NCBI GenBank assembly: GCA_023128635.1
Contig: JAGMDP010000255.1
Span: 1 to 9,164, forward strand
Direction: 5' to 3'
Length of the DNA: 9,164 nt
DNA from: Candidatus Heimdallarchaeota archaeon
GTDB lineage: Archaea; Asgardarchaeota; Heimdallarchaeia; JABLTI01
This document shows positions 5,999-9,164 of this stretch, in pieces (the stretch's first letter is position 1; the number at the start of each line of letters is the position of its first letter). Both the position numbers and the translations under genes were made by a program. The notes below the pieces were generated by a model, which saw only the letters and a program-made list of their open reading frames with translations, did not search any database and was not told the DNA's origin.

Positions 5999-8125
5999 GT
6001 GTTGGAAGATAAGAAAAGATATCTAATAACTAGCGCCTTGCCTTATGTCAACACTGTGAAACATCTCGGGAACTTAGTTTCCTCGTTATTGCCTGCTGAT
6101 ATTTTAGCAAGATATCTTAGGCAAAGAGGAGAAGAAGTTCTAGCAGTATGTGGAACAGACGATCATGGTACACCCGCAGAGGTTTCAGCATTAGAAGCTG
6201 GAATGCCAGTAGAAAAATACGTAGAACAAATGTCCAAGAAACAAAAGGACATCTATGAGCGATTCGGTCTTTCCTACGATATATTTAGTAGAACACATAC
6301 ACAAGAAAATGCTGAACTAACACAAGATCTCTTTCTTAAATTGCATGAGAAAGGACATATCAAAGAAAAAGAAGTACAATCCTTGTATTGTATAAATTGC
6401 AAAAGAAACTTACCAGATAGATATGTCGTTGGTACCTGTCCTAATTGCAAATATGAACATGCTCGTGGAGACCAATGTGAAAATTGCTCTAAAGTATTGG
6501 ATGGAATCGATTTAATTAATCCAAAGTGTATAATTTGTGGTGAAAGCAACACTGAAATTAGAAATGAAAAACATCTCTTTCTAGATCTTGGAGGTTTAGA
6601 AGGAAAAATCAAAGCATGGGTTGATACACACAAAGATTGGCCAAAAACAACTTTGTCCATAGCAAATAGTTGGTTAAAAGAAGGTTTGCGACCACGTAGT
6701 ATATCCAGGAATATTAAATGGGGTATACCAATACCACTTGATGGTCATCGCGATAAAGTTTTCTATGTTTGGTTTGATGCCCCAATAGGATATATTTCTA
6801 TTACAAAGCAATGGGCGAAGCAACAAGGTAAGCCTAAACTTTGGGAGAAATATTGGAAAGATCCAGATACTTATCTCATTAATTTCATTGGAAAAGACAA
6901 TGTTCCATTTCATGTAATAACATTTCCAGCAACACTAACTGGTGCCGATGATGGAATAATTTTAGCTAATTATGTTAAGGCATTCCAATGGTTAAATTAT
7001 GAAAGATCGAAGTTTTCATCAAGTCAAGGAGTGGGAATATTTACTGATACAGCACTGGAATTATACCCAGCAGATTATTGGCGTTACTACATAATGAAGA
7101 TAGCACCGGAAAGGCATGACACAGATTTTCTTTGGACAGAATTCAGAGATAGCATAAATAATGATCTTGCAGATATTCTTGGAAATTTTGTGCACCGAAC
7201 TTTAACTTTCATTAATAATAATTTTGAAGGGAAAATTCCTGTAAGAAGTAAACTAGAAAAGGAAGACAAAGATATTCTCTCATTCCTAGAAAAAGCAGCA
7301 AAGAAAGCAGATTCCGAAATGAGGAAATTAGAATTCCAAAGGACGCTACTAGCTATATTCGATTTTGCTCGGGAATGCAATAAATACTTCCAAAGTAAGA
7401 AACCATGGGCTGACGTGAAAAACAAGAATATCAAAAGAGCAGCAACAACTTTGAGTATTTGTGCTCAATGTAGTCGAGGTTTAGCTGTTTTGTTAGCACC
7501 ATACATTCCATTTTCTACGGAAGAAATCTTTGAACAACTAAATCTAAAGGAAAATATTCACAAGCAATCATGGTTCTCAGTAACAGAGGAAATCCTTGAT
7601 GGTCATAAAGTGAAACAAGATATTCACCCAATTTTCAAGAAGATAGAGCTTGAAGAGATAATTGAACTTGGATTAAAGTGGGGAAGTGAATCTATTAAAG
7701 AACTCCTAGAGAAGAATCCAAATCTTGATCCTTTGAAAAAGAAGAAAAAACATGCCCCTAAAAAAGAAGAACAAAAGAAGAAGGTAGAAAAAGTGACAAA
7801 AGAGTTAATTTCGTATAAAGAATTCCAAAAACTCGATTTAAGAGTTGGAACAATCAAGACGATAGAGCCGATAAAAGATGCAAATAAACTAGTAAAAATC
7901 ATTGTTGACATTGGAACTGAAGAAAGGCAGATTGTCGCAGGCATTGCAGAACGATACAAACCAGAGGAATTAATTGGAAAACAAATTATTATCATTGTTA
8001 ACCTAGAACCAGCTAAAATAAGAGGAGTTGAATCTAATGGCATGCTGTTAGCAGCAGATGCTGATCCAGAGATTTCAGTACTCATTCCTCTTAGAAAAGT
8101 TCCCGATGGCTCAAAAGTAAGATAA
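5999..8125 (+). CDS. metG: Methionyl-tRNA synthetase with C-terminal tRNA-binding OB domain
   Basis: This class I aminoacyl-tRNA synthetase charges tRNA-Met in the cytosol. Numbered from GTG 5999 (708 residues): YLITSALPYVN 8-18 opens the Rossmann domain; HLGN 22-25 is the HIGH signature. Four CxxC pairs (C131/C134, C147/C150, C160/C163, C177/C180) form the two zinc knuckles typical of archaeal enzymes. YVWFDAPIGYIS 256-267 lies in the methionine-binding core, and KFSSS 338-342 is the KMSKS loop. The helical anticodon-binding domain runs to about 540. A Lys-rich linker (~580-603, including KKKKK) leads to a C-terminal OB-fold of the Trbp111/EMAPII type (605-708: KLDLRVGTI, IVAGIA, NGMLLAA). 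All key motifs are intact. The frame extends upstream to TTG 5915, but those ~28 residues precede the conserved start and contain the Shine-Dalgarno site, so they are probably not translated. The gene appears to be transcribed alone and converges on the small minus-strand gene. The identification is secure; the start is likely. Confidence 0.96.
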   Translation: MLEDKKRYLITSALPYVNTVKHLGNLVSSLLPADILARYLRQRGEEVLAVCGTDDHGTPAEVSALEAGMPVEKYVEQMSKKQKDIYERFGLSYDIFSRTHTQENAELTQDLFLKLHEKGHIKEKEVQSLYCINCKRNLPDRYVVGTCPNCKYEHARGDQCENCSKVLDGIDLINPKCIICGESNTEIRNEKHLFLDLGGLEGKIKAWVDTHKDWPKTTLSIANSWLKEGLRPRSISRNIKWGIPIPLDGHRDKVFYVWFDAPIGYISITKQWAKQQGKPKLWEKYWKDPDTYLINFIGKDNVPFHVITFPATLTGADDGIILANYVKAFQWLNYERSKFSSSQGVGIFTDTALELYPADYWRYYIMKIAPERHDTDFLWTEFRDSINNDLADILGNFVHRTLTFINNNFEGKIPVRSKLEKEDKDILSFLEKAAKKADSEMRKLEFQRTLLAIFDFARECNKYFQSKKPWADVKNKNIKRAATTLSICAQCSRGLAVLLAPYIPFSTEEIFEQLNLKENIHKQSWFSVTEEILDGHKVKQDIHPIFKKIELEEIIELGLKWGSESIKELLEKNPNLDPLKKKKKHAPKKEEQKKKVEKVTKELISYKEFQKLDLRVGTIKTIEPIKDANKLVKIIVDIGTEERQIVAGIAERYKPEELIGKQIIIIVNLEPAKIRGVESNGMLLAADADPEISVLIPLRKVPDGSKVR

Positions 8126-8161
8126 AAACACAATAATTACAAAGAAATCAACTAAATAAAC

Positions 8162-8190
8162 AATGTAAAAGTTAATAGCTTTTACATTTT
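8162..8190. terminator. Hairpin between convergent genes, possible bidirectional terminator
   Basis: AATGTAAAAG (8162-8171) and CTTTTACATT (8179-8188) form a perfect 10-bp stem around a 7-base loop (8172-8178). It lies between the metG stop (8125) and the stop of the minus-strand gene (8195). A T run (8187-8190) follows on the plus strand, and the minus strand soon reads into further short T runs. Its position between two stop codons suggests transcription termination or 3'-end protection for both genes. Confidence 0.55.
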
Positions 8191-8194
8191 CCTT

Positions 8195-8455
8195 CTATTT
8201 AACTAATGAGAGTAGGATTAATGCGGCAATAACACCTCTTCTAGCTAATTCAATCTTAAAAGGATCCCTTTCAAGTACATCACATAAAGCTTTCCAGCGA
8301 ACAACTGTTTCAAAACTTGCAGGATATTTACTTAAACAAAAAATCGCTGCAACAATCCCCTTATCTTTCTCCTCTCTAAATTGTCTTTGAGTTAGAAGAT
8401 CGTAAAATGTTTTCCAACGGATAGCAGCATCTAATTCGGGAATTCTTCTAGCCAT
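8195..8455 (-). CDS. Small hypothetical protein made of two copies of a ~35-residue repeat
   Basis: I do not recognise the family of this 86-residue product. It is internally duplicated. Copy 1, from about residue 13, reads RWKTFYDLLTQRQF and ends with GIVAAIFCLSK. Copy 2, from about residue 53, reads RWKALCDVLERDPF and ends with GVIAALILLSL. Shared pattern: RWK, three residues, D, hydrophobic, L, four residues, F, six or seven residues, G, two hydrophobics, AA, then a hydrophobic stretch and LS. This repeat supports a real gene rather than a chance frame. Each copy looks like a pair of amphipathic helices. The C-terminal hydrophobic stretch is too short to claim a membrane segment. ATG 8453-8455 is preceded by AGGTTGA 6 bases away (an imperfect Shine-Dalgarno) and by an A/T-rich promoter candidate. 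It is convergent with metG and divergent from the E2 gene. It could mediate protein contacts, but no function can be assigned. Confidence 0.7.
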   Translation of the reverse strand: MARRIPELDAAIRWKTFYDLLTQRQFREEKDKGIVAAIFCLSKYPASFETVVRWKALCDVLERDPFKIELARRGVIAALILLSLVK

Positions 8456-8490
8456 GTCGCTTCAACCTAATTTTTCTGGTTCTTTTTCTA

Positions 8491-8520
8491 TCCTATTATT
8501 AATATTTAATTATTCAAAAA
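8491..8520 (-). promoter_or_regulatory. Candidate promoter of the small minus-strand gene
   Basis: On the minus strand this reads TTTTTGAATAATTAAATATT and on, an A/T-rich TATA-like block centred near 8505. A start about 25 bases downstream (~8480) would give a short leader holding the AGGTTGA element (8462-8468) before the ATG at 8455. The surrounding DNA is A/T-rich throughout, so the exact box is uncertain. Confidence 0.35.
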
Positions 8521-8683
8521 GTCTTTCGATGTAAGATTGTTTCATAAAGAAATACGAAGTTGAGTTAATAAATCTAATTTTAGGAGTAAAATCTTAAGAA
8601 ATTCATTTCAGTTATTCCGAAAAGCTTTCAAATCAGTTTACATTTTGAAAATTACCTAGATAACAAAAGAATAATACTAGTAT

Positions 8684-8697
8684 CTGAAATTATAGAT
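8684..8697 (+). promoter_or_regulatory. Candidate promoter of the E2 gene
   Basis: CTGAAATTATAGAT has a BRE-like purine patch followed by a TATA-like ATTATAGAT. A start about 25 bases downstream falls near 8716-8722, at the E2 start codon, which suggests a leaderless or nearly leaderless transcript. That fits the absence of a Shine-Dalgarno site before ATG 8721. The rest of the 265-base divergent gap (8456-8720) shows no RNA gene or other coding region; it holds a weak dyad, ATTTTA-GGAG-TAAAAT, at 8577-8592. Confidence 0.3.
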
Positions 8698-8720
8698 AGA
8701 AATCTCAGAAGATGAAATAA

Positions 8721-9164
8721 ATGGAACTCAGCGAAGACGATTTTTGGGCGAGATTAGCAATTGAAGCAGGTGAAATGAAGAAAGAACAACCGAACTTCAC
8801 GCCAGTAAACGGTGATACTAGAGTATGGAGAGGATTCCTCATAGGAACAGGAATTTATTCCGGAGGAGTGTTCCAATTTGAATTACGATTACCAAGATCG
8901 TTTCCATTTAAACCACCAAAAGGGAAAGCCATAACGCCAATATGGCATCCAAATATTTTCAAAGAACGTATTTGTATTGGGATTTTAGGAAAAGATTGGA
9001 CTCCTGCAAGTAATCTTGTAGATATAGTTGAGTCTCTAAGATTTTTGTTGTCAAATCCAAATCCGGATGATCCATTAAATACAACTGCAGCAAAGGAATT
9101 CAAAAATAATCGAAAAGAGTTCGAAAGAAAAGCGAAGCAGTATATTGAAAAGTACGCGACTTGG
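8721..9164 (+). CDS. Ubiquitin-conjugating enzyme E2 (3' end beyond window)
   Basis: This protein has the UBC fold. E2 enzymes take ubiquitin from E1 as a thioester on a cysteine and pass it to lysines, with or without an E3. The 148 visible residues cover essentially the whole domain and run off the right edge without a stop. Landmarks: an N-terminal helix (~4-20); YSGGVFQFELRLP 46-58 (beta meander); FPFKPPK 61-67; HPN 76-78 with the catalytic Asn78; C85 in ICIGILGKDW as the predicted thioester cysteine; WTPASNL 93-99; LLSNPNPDDPLNTTAAKEF 109-127, including the conserved region after helix 2; and a C-terminal helix ending near ...KQYIEKYATW. All catalytic features are intact, so an active enzyme is expected. 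The spacing from HPN to Cys is standard. Asgard archaea and Caldarchaeales carry such genes, often near ubiquitin, E1, RING-type E3 or JAMM deubiquitinase genes; none of these is visible on the upstream side here. The start at ATG 8721 has no Shine-Dalgarno and directly follows a two-codon ATG-AAA-TAA. Confidence 0.93.
   Translation, partial: MELSEDDFWARLAIEAGEMKKEQPNFTPVNGDTRVWRGFLIGTGIYSGGVFQFELRLPRSFPFKPPKGKAITPIWHPNIFKERICIGILGKDWTPASNLVDIVESLRFLLSNPNPDDPLNTTAAKEFKNNRKEFERKAKQYIEKYATW

Noticed and set aside
7624..8133. 169-residue open frame on the minus strand
   Set aside because: It lies antisense inside metG over clear MetRS and OB-domain coding sequence. Its Ser/Phe-rich composition is the reverse of Lys/Glu-rich codons.
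8456..8720. Possible tRNA or other structured RNA in the divergent gap
   Set aside because: No cloverleaf arms, no GTTC-type T-loop and no GC-rich stems. Only weak A/T dyads such as 8577-8592 are present.
8855..9103. Minus-strand open frame opposite the E2 gene
   Set aside because: It overlaps the conserved UBC core, whose plus-strand translation is unambiguous.

Overview
This AT-rich, densely coded window most likely comes from an archaeon, probably of the Asgard group. The evidence is a methionyl-tRNA synthetase with archaeal features (HLGN signature, four CxxC pairs, C-terminal tRNA-binding OB domain), a eukaryote-type ubiquitin-conjugating enzyme (E2) in a compact intronless setting, and A/T-rich archaeal-style promoters and poly-T terminators. 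E2 genes also occur in Caldarchaeales, so the placement is an inference. No tRNA, rRNA, CRISPR array or insertion sequence was seen.

Layout: bases 1-972 hold the 3' part of a 6-phosphofructokinase whose active-site residues suggest it uses pyrophosphate rather than ATP. After a T-rich terminator and a candidate promoter come two plus-strand genes 33 bases apart. The first is an amidohydrolase-2-like TIM-barrel protein (1110-2546). The second is a 1089-residue protein (2580-5849) whose first ~480 residues resemble the glutamate-cysteine ligase / carboxylate-amine ligase family (GCS2). It continues into a charged helix, a 178-residue stretch with 55 Lys/Arg and no Asp or Glu, and a beta-rich C-terminal region that I do not recognise. 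metG follows (best start 5999, stop 8125) behind its own terminator/promoter region.

metG converges on a small minus-strand gene (8195-8455) encoding an 86-residue protein built from two copies of a ~35-residue repeat; a 10-bp hairpin lies between the two stops. A 265-base divergent intergenic region then leads to the E2 gene (8721 onward), which is open to the right edge of the window.

Functionally, the phosphofructokinase (glycolysis), metG (translation) and E2 (ubiquitin-type modification) look like independent transcription units. The amidohydrolase and the ligase fusion look like a two-gene operon, which pairs a predicted amide-bond-forming enzyme with a predicted hydrolase. That pair, and above all the architecture of the fusion protein, is the most unusual content here.
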